Assembly: GCA_900175165.2 (NCBI GenBank)
Contig: FWWN02000482.1
Span: forward strand, 1 to 64,000
Origin: Rhizomucor pusillus
Taxonomy: Eukaryota > Mucoromycota > Mucoromycetes > Mucorales > Lichtheimiaceae
Length of the DNA: 64,000 nucleotides
Direction of reading: 5' to 3'
Made by a program: the position numbers and the translations under genes. The number at the start of each line of letters is the position of its first letter. Position 1 is the stretch's first letter. Positions 12,160-23,582 of the stretch are shown here, piece by piece. The notes under the pieces are model-generated. The model was not told the DNA's origin. It saw only the letters and a program-made list of their open reading frames with translations, and did not search any database.

Positions 12160-13516
12160 TTACAACTTGGCTTTTTCCCTGAATCCGCGTTCGACGAGGC
12201 GGGTGACGTATTCAGCTGAGCCCCAGCTGGACTGATAACCGAATCCTCCATGGCCGTATGCATGAGTTACGAGGATACGTTTGCCATTTTGTGCTTTTAG
12301 AAAAGAGGTTTGATCAATGACGAATCCACGATACGCCAAGTTTCCCCACTTACTGTAGACTTGATTCTCTATTCGCACGCCTTTCGCGCGTGTAGGTCTC
12401 AGACCAACACCCTGTCCGACAATTTCGAGAGGCTCCAGCTTTTTCATGATGTGCGGTGCGAGTGCTCGGACGCGGCGGTGAATGTCTTGAGCCGTTGCTT
12501 CGTCAGGCTTTGCGTCGCTCTTGTTCTTCTGCGCTGTGCCGCCCAGGATAACTGTACCGTCTGAGCGAGGAATCACGTAGGTAATGAAACCTTTACCAAC
12601 GTACGTAGTCGTCTCTCTTATGGTGGGTCCCTTAACAATAAGTGTCTGTCCGCGCGTAGGGAACATATTGTCGTCTTGGACACCACCCAATGTTTTGGCA
12701 CCGAGACCGGTGCAGTTCACGATAGCGTCAGCATTCAAATCAAAGACGTCGCTGATATGGTTCAAGGTCTGCCGCTTGATCTGGCCGCCTGCTTTCTGGA
12801 ATTCGCTTAGCAGCCATCTAATATAGTATGGCGCATTGATAACGACTATAAAGTTATGACCATCAATATCAAAGTGAAATTATTTATAGCTGCAGATTTG
12901 GCCAATTACCTGTGGTATATCTGTGTCCAACTTTAGCGTTCAGCGGTAGCTCCTTCTTGGGTACAAATCGAAACTGCAAGATCGCTTTCTTGCTCAGCGT
13001 TGATAATTTCCTCAGATCAATCTATTTTTTGACTCACATCCAATACAACATCTTTGAACCAAGGGTCGACCGTGTCTGGAGTTTCCTCTTCATAGTAGTC
13101 TGAGCTAGGCACGATCACGACACCTGTCTCTTGCCCGCGAGTCTTTGCCAACTGCATGAATTTCCTGTATGCCACTGCATCGAATTCTATAACGATTTAA
13201 ATATTAGTTTCATTTGTTGAGCATTAGTTCCATGTAGTATACCTTGGAGTCTTTTGTCTGAATTGGGTGCCATAGTTCGCCAGTGCGCACCTGCAGGATA
13301 CCAGGGAGTCAGTCGTCATCGGCTTGCAGCGTGAGAAAAAGAGCTCTCTCTTTCTCTCTTTTCTTGTTATTCACCTGCCCAAGGCGACGTATACTCTATG
13401 CTGCTTTCGCCGGGAAACCACTTGGCAACGATCGTTACATTGTGTCCTTTGCTTTGCAATTGCAATGCAGTTGTTAGACCGGTGACCCCCGCACCAATGA
13501 CAATGATTCTCGCCAT
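12160..13516 (-). CDS. DAO1: D-amino-acid oxidase (peroxisomal)
   Basis: FAD enzyme that oxidatively deaminates D-amino acids to 2-oxoacids, ammonia and H2O2. Exons 13516-13375, 13290-13243, 13186-13038, 12973-12910 and 12845-12160 give 362 residues, the normal length. The N-terminus starts directly with the dinucleotide-binding fold (VIGAGVTGLTTALQL), which is why ATG 13516 is preferred over an in-frame ATG 13 codons upstream. Family motifs include SSIEYTSPWAGAHW, NCTGLGAKTLGG, YVIPRSDGTVILGG, GLRPTRAKGVRIE and a C-terminal HAYGHGGFGYQSSWGSA segment. The protein ends AKL, a PTS1 peroxisomal signal, matching the H2O2-producing reaction. Only 95 bp separate it from the upstream proline iminopeptidase gene on the same strand, so its promoter is very compact or transcription may read through. 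D-aspartate oxidase activity cannot be excluded. Confidence 0.93.
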
Positions 13517-13611
13517 GGCTGCTCTGTGGGAATGGGGAAAAGGAAAAGACGACAACTTTATTTTTTCGACGACTTATTTGTCTCTCCCTGATATCAATCA
13601 GCAGCAGCAAC

Positions 13612-15518
13612 CTAGCGGTCGTAACTTTCGTCTCCAGCGAGCAACTTGATAAGATACGTAAAGACTCGCTCGCCATCCTTACGTACACCGCTAGCGATAT
13701 TACATGAGTATCTCAGGCTCAGTTGAAGACAGCTGTAACGCTTACTTGTGTGCATATTCATTCGTCACCCATGCCTGGAATCCTTTGATTTTCGAGGCCG
13801 TGCGCTGCGACAGATCCAGATCCACGTACCTTTATTTTGTGTAACCTTGTCGTCAGAGAAAAAAGCGCGTTAAAAAGATAATTCAGAGATAATAGTACGT
13901 ACATATCGTCAAAGTAGCTAACGCCTGCTACGGGGACTTCGTTTCCCTTCAATACATCTTCATCGTACAGTTTACCCCATCCTTCATATGTTGCTAAACG
14001 CTCTGCTACATTCTTGAGCGGCCGCAACTCGGCATAGTCATCCAACATGAAAGGATAGATCATTTCGCCGGTAAAATAGACAGGTTGATCGTCCTTGAGA
14101 TGCTCCAGACGCCATTCAAACTCGGGCATTTCTGATCGCAGCCGTTCAGCGGACCAATTACTGGCTTGACCATCCTGGCAATAGATCGCTTCGTGTAAAA
14201 TAGCATAGATGACATTGGTATCCCAGTCTTGGAGCTGATCAAGTTTATTCAGGGACTTGTAGCTCAATTCGCCATCGCGCTCAAGGTCCTGCGCTGCGTA
14301 CAGCACAAATTCGTGGACCTGGTCGTAGCCGCCCGATTGGCCGAATGCAATGCCAAGTTGCAGGAACCGCCGGGGTGACAGCGTGCCTCCGTTGGGCAAT
14401 GTTACCGTATTCTTTGAAAGATACTCGTGTATCTTTCGCACACGAGCGACGTCTCTAGGGTACTTTTCATAATAGATCTTGTTTCGTTTCAGCACGCGAG
14501 GATAGAGTGCTCGGTAGACTGGATCAGGGGAATTAACCAACGGTGGGACACCTCCGGTGATGAAGGCTTCTCTGATAGATTCTGGACTGGCGGTATATCA
14601 GATTTTGGTTCTATCGATATATCCATTGTTAACTTACTAGAGACTGAGATACGTGGTTATGCAGAAACCGCCAAAACTTTGTCCTATAAGGCTGAATTTG
14701 GGATCTTCGGCTGTGACCGTGAGTTCTTGACGGATAAGCTCGCAGTCATGCACAATGTTATCCGCCCGAAAATGCGTCAAATATTCAAATTTGGCATCGT
14801 CCGTCTCGAGTTTTGCGAGCGATTTAGCAGAAATCGGCGTAGATAGGCCCGTGCCTCGTTGATCCAGCAGTCTAGCCGTTGCAGCACATTGTCAGATTCA
14901 GAATGTTGTTTTGTTTCTAATTAGCGACATACAAGACTTGGTATCCTCTACTCAATGCGACCTTAATCCATCCGGATGATGCGCTGCTAGGTAACGCAAC
15001 CTCAAATCCAGGGCCGCCCTGATCCGCCAATGAATAAGCGTGAATATCATGTGTGAAAATCTAAATTAACAGGGGGCTGTGAGAGTACCTGGAGATACAG
15101 CAGAAACGGGAGCTTATCCAGATCGACTCGTTTGTCTAGCGGCGTCAAGTGACGAGCAAAGACCTGAATCGTGCGGTCGTCCTGGTCATTCTTGTAATCT
15201 TTTTTTGCGAGATCAGCATTCAACCGACCTCCAAAGGGAGTAGATCAGCCACGTTATACCTAGTGGAACTTGAAAGAAGCGCTCGTAGACACGTGCGCCT
15301 GGTATGCAGTATGTCTCGACGCTAGGGTCGTCTAGCTGAACACTTCGCAGGTGCATTCTTCTCCGTGGAAATGGCGGACAAGGCACCCGAACTGCAGCAG
15401 CCTTTTTGCCATAACTCCGATGCAATCCCACCACGAACTGCTGCTGCTGTTGCGTCCTCGCAGTAGCGCGATGCAACGTCCACTGTGTGGTCTTCAGTGT
15501 GTAAAAAAATCTATTCAT
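13612..15518 (-). CDS. Proline iminopeptidase-like alpha/beta hydrolase (family S33)
   Basis: Predicted serine peptidase that removes N-terminal proline (or other residues) from peptides. Seven exons (15518-15260, 15198-15089, 15018-14933, 14871-14638, 14586-13903, 13829-13746, 13690-13612) stay in frame and give 511 residues. The alpha/beta-hydrolase signature is clear: LYLQGGPGF (oxyanion loop), LLDQRGTGLS, the nucleophile elbow GQSFGGF, ITGGVPPL, and near the C-terminus WVTNEYAHNG with the likely catalytic His. The last exon is short and easily missed; without it the protein would stop right after that His. The first ~45 residues are Arg/Gln-rich and free of acidic residues, which suggests a mitochondrial presequence if ATG 15518 is used; an internal Met (MHLRSV) would give a cytosolic form. 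It lies immediately upstream of DAO, a possible shared role in amino-acid or peptide catabolism. Confidence 0.88.
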
Positions 15519-16281
15519 AACAATAACCAGGAATCGACCTGTCGGGTGTTGTCTGTCGGTAAAAAATTCTTAACACAGATTGACAGCTACTGGCAGAGGC
15601 GTGTGTGCGTGCGTGCGCGTGTCAACCGGATCATAGGGTTTCCAAGGGCGGACACAGAAAGAAAAAGACCACCACTACCATCGGTTGCAGTGTTAGCGTG
15701 ACACAAGAGTGGTCCAAATCACGTTGGCCATTGCCTCGGATTACAATGACAAACGGCAATGGAAACGGTGTCCGGAACACAGGCCTACGCACCGACGTTG
15801 GGAGCATTGTATCTTCCTTCACTGAACTTTAAATCGGTCTACCCAGAAAACTTTAATATTAATGGGAGCTTCTCCTTGTCGTTTATTTAGAATCTAGAAC
15901 GCAATTGCTGTAAAAGTTTTAGTGCGAAATATGGCTGGGATGCAGCAGTAGGTTGTACAGTGTATAATGGCCTTGTGCATTGTCCTACATCTACAAGATC
16001 AATTTACTGGCAAAGATGCAAGCCTCCTCTCCGGGTTTCTCTTTTTAAACAGCAGGCAGTATGTAACAGAATTGTTCCCGATCAGTTAATCTGCAGCAGC
16101 AGCAGCAGGGCAGGGCAGGGCAGGGCATTAAGTTTTTTAACCTGTCTCCGTTGATCAAAGCTCTGATGTTTTTTGCTTCTTCTTCTCCTGTTACTTTCTT
16201 TCTCCTTTCTTCTCTTTTTAATACTTTTATTTGTCATCGCCCCGTCTGCTCCAGGCAACGCGAGACGTGAAAGTTGGGCAC
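15519..16281. other. Divergent intergenic region
   Basis: This separates the proline iminopeptidase (leftward) from the seven-helix protein (rightward) and should hold both promoters. A short CAG run followed by GGGCA tandem copies lies at about 16095-16127, then a pyrimidine-rich leader (about 16170-16230) before ATG 16282. No gene was recognised. Confidence 0.5.
16095..16127. repeat. Short (CAG)n plus (GGGCA)n tandem repeat
   Basis: About four CAG units run directly into about four GGGCA units. It lies in the non-coding region upstream of the seven-helix protein gene. It is a microsatellite with no evident function. Confidence 0.7.
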
Positions 16282-17273
16282 ATGAAGACCGGCACACCCG
16301 CCTTCATTGTTGGCAATGCTTTTTGCTTTATATCGACGGTACTTATTGCATGCCAAGTGTACCGCAGCCCCAAAAAGCTTCGCATTTTCATTGGAATCTT
16401 CAGCCTCCTGACTCTACCTTGCAGCATCGTTGACACACTTACGTTCGAATCGATTATATCAGATCGATGGAACTCTCTGACGTACCTAATATCGACGTTT
16501 CTCATGATGACAATGCACTTTACAATGACCCTGGATATGGGTTTCCAGCTACGAGCCGAGAATGCTAGCTGGAAGCATTGGCAGGTGGTGATTGGTATTG
16601 GCGGGGTTACTGCTTCGAACATTTGTATTCTTGTGCAAATTGGAATTCTTGGAGCAAACCCGTTGGACCAATTTCCATACAAGCCTGCTTTCATCTTGGG
16701 CGTGTGCCTTGCCTGCGTCGGTGATAGTTCTGTCATGTATTATGCGTTCGCGCCGCTCGTCCGAAGAAAGAAAAATCGAACGCAGCCTATCCACTCGAAA
16801 ACAACTGCCTACGGTGTAAGCAATAATTCGAATACAACCCCCCCCCTCTCCGTGCCTTCGGGGCATGGCTGGGTGCTACATAGCTGCGCTGCTGCTGTTT
16901 TGGAACTAGAAAAAGCACAACAATCTCACGACTCTTATGTACGTAGGTGTGGTTCCTCGGCATCGAAGTTATTTTCTACACGTTGTACGGCACGCTTTAC
17001 CTCTGGTTCTTCATCGCCAACACGTGGGATAACCTGACGATTTTGCTCGCCTTGGACTACATAATGCGCTTTTTCCTGTGTTTGTGTTTCACGTGGCCTC
17101 CACCGAACCGGATCATTGATAGCCTGGCGCGTCAATTCTCGTCTCACAATGACAGTGGGCTACACACGAGCAGTGTGCCGGGGGGTGTGCGAACCGAGAA
17201 TGCGGGTCCTTACCGCCGCATGTCGTCGGGAACCATGGAACCCATCGAACTCAAGGACAACAAAATTGTGTGA
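16282..17273 (+). CDS. Seven-helix integral membrane protein, unknown function
   Basis: Exons 16282-16815 and 16947-17273 (phase-0 intron, GTAAGC to CGTAG) give 286 residues. I do not recognise the family. Seven hydrophobic segments are visible, at about residues 5-28, 33-57, 63-90, 96-120, 128-152, 179-204 and 210-232, followed by a hydrophilic ~55-residue tail rich in Ser, Gly and Arg. No signal peptide is needed because the first helix begins at residue 5. Arg/Lys residues between helices 5 and 6 (RRKKNR) suggest that loop is cytosolic. The topology is compatible with a receptor-like or transporter-like protein, but no GPCR signature was found. ATG 16282 was chosen because it lies right before the first helix and there is no good upstream ATG. 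Confidence 0.7.
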
Positions 17274-18205
17274 TTGCGCGAACATAGTGTTACTGCTGTA
17301 ATACCTTGCTCCAGCAAATCCATATGCCCTACATTACGTTCTCCAACAATTTTTATTATCCATTGTTTGAAGACAAGAATTAAAAGTTAAAGTCTACATA
17401 GACATATGCTTCATTCAGTCAACTAGACCTAGAATGTACAAGCCTGCCGCTTCTCTTTCTTACGGGCGAGTGGTCTTGCATTCATGGATTGCAAGCAAAT
17501 AAAATGGGGATGGAATATGAGGGCAGATCAAATACTTTGTGGACATCTTATGAACGCTTGTTTGTTTGTATAATGCCATGTCAACTAAGGAGCAGCGGAG
17601 ACGCACATCCAAGTTTTTTACACATGCAGATTAGCAGCACTAAAATGCAGATCCAGTGAATACACCGAGTAAACTTTTCGATTCTTTGGAGGCACTAGCA
17701 AGTTTCTATTATTAAATATTCATAATAGTCATAGCCATTTACAACTGTTTAGAAAGAATTCAAAACTCTTTTTAGTAGCTACTATTAACTATTCTTTTTA
17801 GGTCAACGCGCTGAGACCGTAGGTACCTAGCTCGTCTCGGACAGACTCGGATATACCATAGTACCGTAAACTGTGCTGCGAATCTGCTTGGGTATTTGTC
17901 AACTAGGGCTGACCCGAAAACAATGACAAGCAGCCATCCGTCGTAAGTATACATTGAGCAAAAACAACCCGAGGAGAATCCGAGGAGAGAATCTGTCAGT
18001 ATATTTGAGGATGTGTGTCTACTCCCTCATCATGGCACCGGCAGGAAAAAACAAAGCGCGTTATCAGCGAATGAAAAGCGGCGAATAAGCTGACTAATGC
18101 GGGGTTTGGATGCTGTTGTGTGCGTGGGTTGGGATGAGTTGAAAAGCGCGCTCTCTTTCGTCATTTTTCTTTTCACTTCTCTTTTCCATCCAAGTTTTTT
18201 TCATA
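17274..18205. other. Intergenic: SOD1 promoter region
   Basis: About 930 bp with no recognisable gene. The distal half is AT-rich. A TGACTAA element (listed separately) and a pyrimidine-rich stretch (18155-18200) precede the SOD1 ATG. Confidence 0.5.
18091..18097 (+). promoter_or_regulatory. Candidate AP-1/Yap1-type site upstream of SOD1
   Basis: TGACTAA lies 109 bp upstream of the SOD1 start codon. This heptamer is a known variant of fungal Yap1/Pap1 oxidative-stress response elements, and SOD1 is a logical target. A single heptamer occurs often by chance, so support is positional only. Confidence 0.3.
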
Positions 18206-18921
18206 ATGGTCAAGGCAGTTGCTGTCCTCCGTGGAGACTCCCCCGTCACTGGCACCGTCACCTTCACCCAAGAATCCGAAAACGGCCCTACCACCATTGA
18301 GGCCAAGATTTCCGGCTTGACTGCTGGCAAACACGGCTTCCACGTCCACGAATTCGGTGACAACACCAACGGTAAGTTCTGCTCGTCGAGGCATTGACGT
18401 GTTCTGCATTGCTGCGAGAAAGGAGGCTAATTATATCTTGTTTCAAAAGGGTGCACTTCTGCTGGTGCTCACTTCAACCCCTTCGGCAAGACCCACGGTG
18501 CTCCCGAGGATGAAGAGCGCCACGTTGGCGATCTTGGTAACGTTGTTGCCGGCGCTGACGGTAACGCTACCCTCAAGGTTACCGACAACCAAATCAAGTT
18601 GATTGGCCCTCAGTCTGTCATTGGGTAAGTTAGCAAGCATTAAAGTAGACAAACATGTACGTGTTTTTTTTTCTTATTCATGCAAACTCTTTCTTCTCCC
18701 ACACATTTTAGCCGTACCATCGTTGTCCACGCCGCCGAAGATGACCTTGGTAAGGGTGGTCACGAGCTTTCCAAGACCACCGGTAACGCTGGCGACCGCT
18801 GGGCTTGCGGTGTTATTGGCGGTAAGTTTATCATCCTTTCGCTTCGAGCGCGTGAAATTCCGGATCTAGCGATGATGATGATGATCTCACATACTTTTGT
18901 TTTCACATAGTTGCCAAATAA
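18206..18921 (+). CDS. SOD1: Cu/Zn superoxide dismutase
   Basis: Cytosolic enzyme that dismutates superoxide to O2 and H2O2. Exons 18206-18371, 18450-18624, 18712-18821 and an 11-nt terminal exon 18911-18921 give 153 residues, the standard eukaryotic SOD1 length. Metal-site motifs are intact: [11 protein letters not shown] (copper ligands), [13 protein letters not shown] (the bridging His and zinc ligands), [10 protein letters not shown], and [13 protein letters not shown] with the active-site loop. The structural disulphide cysteines (GCTSAG and WACGVIG) and the catalytic arginine region near the end are present. The last three residues and the stop are encoded by the tiny final exon after a CACATAG acceptor. 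A possible Yap1-type element lies upstream. There is no targeting peptide. Confidence 0.96.
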
Positions 18922-19189
18922 ACCTGTCTGTAGCAATACTTGATGTTTACCTCTCGCAAATCCGATGCCCCGCCCCCACCACTTTGTGAATAAAAAGAGA
19001 TTGCTTGTTTGTAACTAGTATTCTTGACTTGCACAAACATTCCATGATAAATCAGCAAACTCCGGCCGAAGTGCCCCGCAAGTAAGTTTCTCTCTGCTGT
19101 CCTGCTCGCTTCGGTCGCGCTATGACATCATGCATATTCATTAAACGAAAAAGCTACATAACAGATATATGTATTCTAGTTGGCTACTA

Positions 19190-20943
19190 CTACGGAGGAG
19201 CCTTTGTCGATGCAAAAGGATTTGATGAGGAGAAAGGATTGTGAGGGTTTTGTTCGGGTGTCGGAGGAGCGCTAGCTGCTAGATGATGATGAGGGGAGGC
19301 GGGCAAGTATGGAGAAGAAGCATTGGAGCCAAACGAGCTTGGCGACGCTGTTGCTGCTGGAGGAACATTTGGTACTGTGGGAGGAGGAGGCGCTGCAGAC
19401 GCTGCTGTGTCTTCTGGAGGTCCTTCGGGAGGTCCTTCGTACATGGGAGGAGGTTCTTCTATATCGGCTGCTGCAGCTCCAGTCTGAAAAGCATCCGCGG
19501 AGGAACCCGAGAGTACATGATCTACTATCCGCCGTCTCTCGTTTTCGAGAGCATTCTGGGTGGAGTCAATGGCGACCTGCAGTCGACTCAATGCACCTTC
19601 GGTATACTGCATGTAATCTCGTATCCATCGTATAGAGTTATCAATATTGCGATGAACAGCAGAGAGCACTGCATAGCAATGTTGCGCCTTGGCTGTATAA
19701 CATTGATGTCAATAAGTTGAAGCATATGGATATATTTTTGCAGTATATTTGCATGTACCTTTCCATGCCACATCGACGTACATTCCATTGATCTGGACGC
19801 TTAAAAACGCATTGTTGCTGACACAATCGAGGGTTCCTGCATGCGGTATTTCTGGAAGAATCTGTCTTGCAGCGTTCATACGGCGCTGTACCTCGTACAC
19901 GTGCAATCTGGCGGCTTTTGATACGATGATCAATGATGTATTGTTAGACATTTGGATGCTGCTACTGAATAATACGGTGACACATGTGTACCTTCAAGAC
20001 ATTGAATCTGGCGAGAATCTAGCATGCCGCCAAAGAAATCAAATGGTATATAATCGGAGGTTGCATCTATAAGTCTTTGCACCTTTCGCAATTCATGCAC
20101 TGCTGCTACCAGATTGTGATCGGCGTCTCTAAACCGGCCTTGGTCACGCGTGGCCTGGGGAAATGTAAATACTCCAACGCATGCTATTTCATTTGTAATC
20201 CATCCTCACCTGTGCTTTTTGATTGTTGTAATTCTGTAATTCAGCTTTAAGTTGAGACTCTAATGGATAGTTTGGATCGGGTTCTGCAAAGATCTGTATG
20301 GGATCAACGTCGTTAAATTCTCTTACTGTCCCAGGGCAGCTGTACAACACTAACCTGATCCAGCATGGTGGTCAGTTGCCTCTTTGCGTCCCGTACATCG
20401 TCCATTGCACCCTGCAATTGGCGTTTCTGCATAGAACAAGAATAATGTCAATTTTATACATTTTTCGTCCCTCACAAACTCAAAGGAACTTTCACCTTTT
20501 CCGACACTGTGCCCAATTGAATGGATAGCTGCTCAATTTGCCGCTTGCAATTCTGCTCGTTCTCGAATGCAGCGTGGTATCTCTGCTCGCTCTCTGCAAT
20601 CTTTTCGCGCTTGTTTCCTGCCAGCATGGCTGCAGCCGAGCGCACAGACAAATGCTTCAATTTGCGCGACTGTTCAAATTCTCTCCGTCTGCAAGCGCAT
20701 AAAGCGTTAAGGGGGACACATAAGAAAAGACAACGACTGGCAGCTCTGGCGAGCGGGCGAGAAAACTTACGAGTTTTCGGATAGAGCTTTGAGTTCTGCC
20801 TGCTTGGCTTCGAGTTGCACCGACAATCGATCGCTTTCCGCCAAGCATTCCTCCAGAGCCAAGCTAGTCTCGTGTTCCCGGGCGAGAACCTGCGTGAGCT
20901 CCTTGTACCGGGCAGCATTGTGTTGAATGAGAGCACTCGTCAT
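19190..20943 (-). CDS. Coiled-coil protein with PPxY and NPF motifs, paralog 1
   Basis: First of three paralogs in this window; family not recognised. Seven exons (20943-20771, 20688-20496, 20426-20355, 20293-20210, 20154-19992, 19914-19759, 19692-19190) give 447 residues. Residues 1-150 are charged and heptad-like (KREKIAESEQRYHAAFENEQ), a predicted coiled coil. A conserved central block ends with a helix containing ALENERRRIVDHVLSGSS. The tail is Pro/Ser/Ala-rich and carries PPPMY, a PPxY motif that binds WW domains of Rsp5/Nedd4 ubiquitin ligases, and two NPF tripeptides near the C-terminus, ligands of EH domains in endocytic proteins. Intron positions and phases (2,0,0,0,1,1) match the paralogs at 28525-30152 and 30730-32227. 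An endocytic or ubiquitination adaptor role is inference. Confidence 0.8.
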
Positions 20944-21629
20944 TGCCGCAACGCCCGGAGCTTTTTAACACTTTGGAAGTACGGGAATAATAGAGAAAGA
21001 GTAAGGGTATTATTATTAGCTGAGCAAACCCAAGTTTGAGGGCCAGCAGTGCATAGCCTGCTCGTGGGCTGCTGGTGCCGCTGTCAACAACACTTTCCAT
21101 TTCCTTTCCAAGCTTCAGTGTCAAATATAGAACGCGTAGATGATTTGTTATCTTCTGTGCACGGATTACATCTCGAGGGGTATCATATTCCTTCTTCGTA
21201 GCAGTCTTCACTTTCTTCTATTTGCTAGTTCTTCCTACATTGTAGTTTTGTAAACATTTGCTATATAATCGCTCAAAGGAAACGATCTATTCATATGATA
21301 CAACATGCTTCTTATCATTTTGCTTTCTATCTCTATTCTTCCTTGGCGTTGCTTTTTAGGTGCTTCAATTTGTAGCAACAGATAGAGACAGACACAGTGA
21401 CATATACATGTCCCATAAGCAGCTTCCATCACGAGCCTGCATTGGTGTTTGTCTGTCTAATTGTAGGAGTGCCTCGACTGCTTTTGTAATTTTATAATAT
21501 TTCAGTAAGAGATAAACCATTTTGTTACGTTTCTTTAGTGATATATATATTACAATTTATCATTATTGGTATTTGAATGAAAGGATATATACATTGCAAG
21601 TTGTGACAACAGTATTCATAATATGTCAT
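20944..21629. other. Intergenic between paralog 1 and the BCS1-like pseudogene
   Basis: About 690 bp holding the promoter of coiled-coil paralog 1 and the 3' flank of the BCS1-like gene. No gene was recognised; AT content rises toward 21500-21600. Confidence 0.5.
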
Positions 21630-23339
21630 CTAAAGCTCCTTTTCGTCCAATGGCCATGTATCAACCGACTCTGTTCCACTGTCGACTGTCTCTGCTGTCT
21701 TCTCCTGCTTCTTTGCAGCAGTAGTATCTTCATCCTTCTTCTTGTCCGTTCCGTAATGCCGCATCGCTTGCTTTCGGTCAAACTCGACCTTCTTTAGAAA
21801 CTCTGGGATGCCATCGAACACGCGGTCAAAGATACCCTCCGCTGGGTTTTCAGGGGCGCATTCCATCCAAAGTGATATAAAGTAGCTCTCGAGTTCAGCC
21901 GTGGTGACCTTGCCTTCGGGAATCCTGCTAGCAAACTGGCGTTTCAGGTTATCAATACGCTCCTTTCCATAGCCATCCACGATAACTTCCAGAGTTTCCG
22001 GGTCGTAACCAAAGAACTTGAAGAACATTTCCTCGATCTGCTGACGACCTGCATAGTCAATCAAAACTTTGACATCGATTCTGCCTGGCCGCAGCAACGG
22101 AGGTGGAAGCTTGTCAATATTATTGCACGTCATAAAGAGCACTGTTTAGAACAAAAGGAATCGGTGTTAGCGATACGCTTTTACGTTAAAAGAATCATCG
22201 AAAGTGTGAGTTTAGTACTTGCATGTACCAGACTGGCTCTGCATACCGTCCAAAACGTTCAGCAAAACCGGCCAAGCTCACTTTACCACCACCATCCGTA
22301 ACGTTTCCGTAGTGGTCAATGTCCTCGAGGACAATAACCGAGTTGTTAGGTGCACTCTCCATCAACTTTGCAAAAGATTCATCGCTTAACTCTCGAACGT
22401 TGAGTAAGCAGATATTCATGCCCATGTGACCCTATATTTGCAAGAGTTTAGAGTGAATAAACTCTACTCTGTTGACATTCACTTAGCCGTGTGGTTATAA
22501 TACATACTGCGAGTGCCTGGATAAATGAAGTCTTGCCTGTGCCGGGTGGTCCATACAACAAGAAACCTCTCTTGTAGGGTACTCCTCGTGCCTTGTACCA
22601 CTTTTCACGTCGCCGGAAAGCAACCAAATCTAAATCAATACAATAGTTTGTCAGTTGGTGTATTTTGAGAGTCGTAGAGCAAAAATTCATGGTGATACCT
22701 CTGATGATCTTCTCCTTTATGCCTTCTTTCAGGACTACAGTTTGTAGTTCACGGAGCTCTGTTTTCCTGTGATTGCGCCAGCTCCATACTTGCGGTTTGT
22801 AGATAGTAATCTAGGTCAAAGAGAGTTGCAAGTTAAACATTACGTTCAAAAATAAAAATAATAACAATAATAAAATTTAATGCTTGAGCTTACCCATTTG
22901 TTATTGTTCGCTTTTTGTTGTACATATCGGCCCACTCTTGAATGAATTGCTGGAGTGTTGACAATGTGGTGTCCTCCATTCTACGCAGCCAATGCGATCA
23001 ATATCTGGTTTTAATCCAAAGCATGTCTTAGCAAGTGTTTACTTACGAGATAATGAGTGTATTTGGGAAATCGACAGACGAAGACCCATCATTCTCGTCG
23101 TAAAGATCCCACCCGTAACTATCATTTTCCTTCTTTCGCGGGACTTATTTATCTTCTTTTCTGCTGATTTTGAGCTGGTGTCCTTTGTACTCGACTTCCT
23201 GTACAATATCGACCGCTAAAAGATACGTTAGCTTGCAGACGAGTTTTGGTAACCGTTCCAAACTAGCATCGTGTGTATCCTCGTCGTTTTCGTCTGCTTT
23301 AGCGTATGAAGCAATCGATCGTTTCAGGTCTGGGATTTT

Positions 23340-23368
23340 NNNNNNNNNNNNNNNNNNNNNNNNNNNNN
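23340..23368. other. Assembly gap (29 N)
   Basis: A run of 29 N within exon 2 of the damaged BCS1-like gene. The intact paralog suggests only about four codons are missing here, so the N length is not a measured distance. Confidence 0.99.
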
Positions 23369-23549
23369 TTCTTGCGAACAAAGTGGTCTATCGCTTGATA
23401 TGCATTGTCGCAAATGTTTACTTGTACTTCCACAGTACTCTTGACCTCTTGCTGCTGTCTTCGCTGCCACAAATAAGCCAGAAGTTTCTGCCACTGTGTT
23501 CGTAAAATAGCTTGATTAAATGTACCATCGTTAGTCGAGCATACTTTTG

Positions 23550-23553
<4 letters not shown>

Positions 23554-23582
<29 letters not shown>
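23554..23582. repeat. (AT)n microsatellite
   Basis: About 14 uninterrupted AT units inside the first intron of the damaged BCS1-like gene. It may have contributed to poor assembly nearby. Confidence 0.95.
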
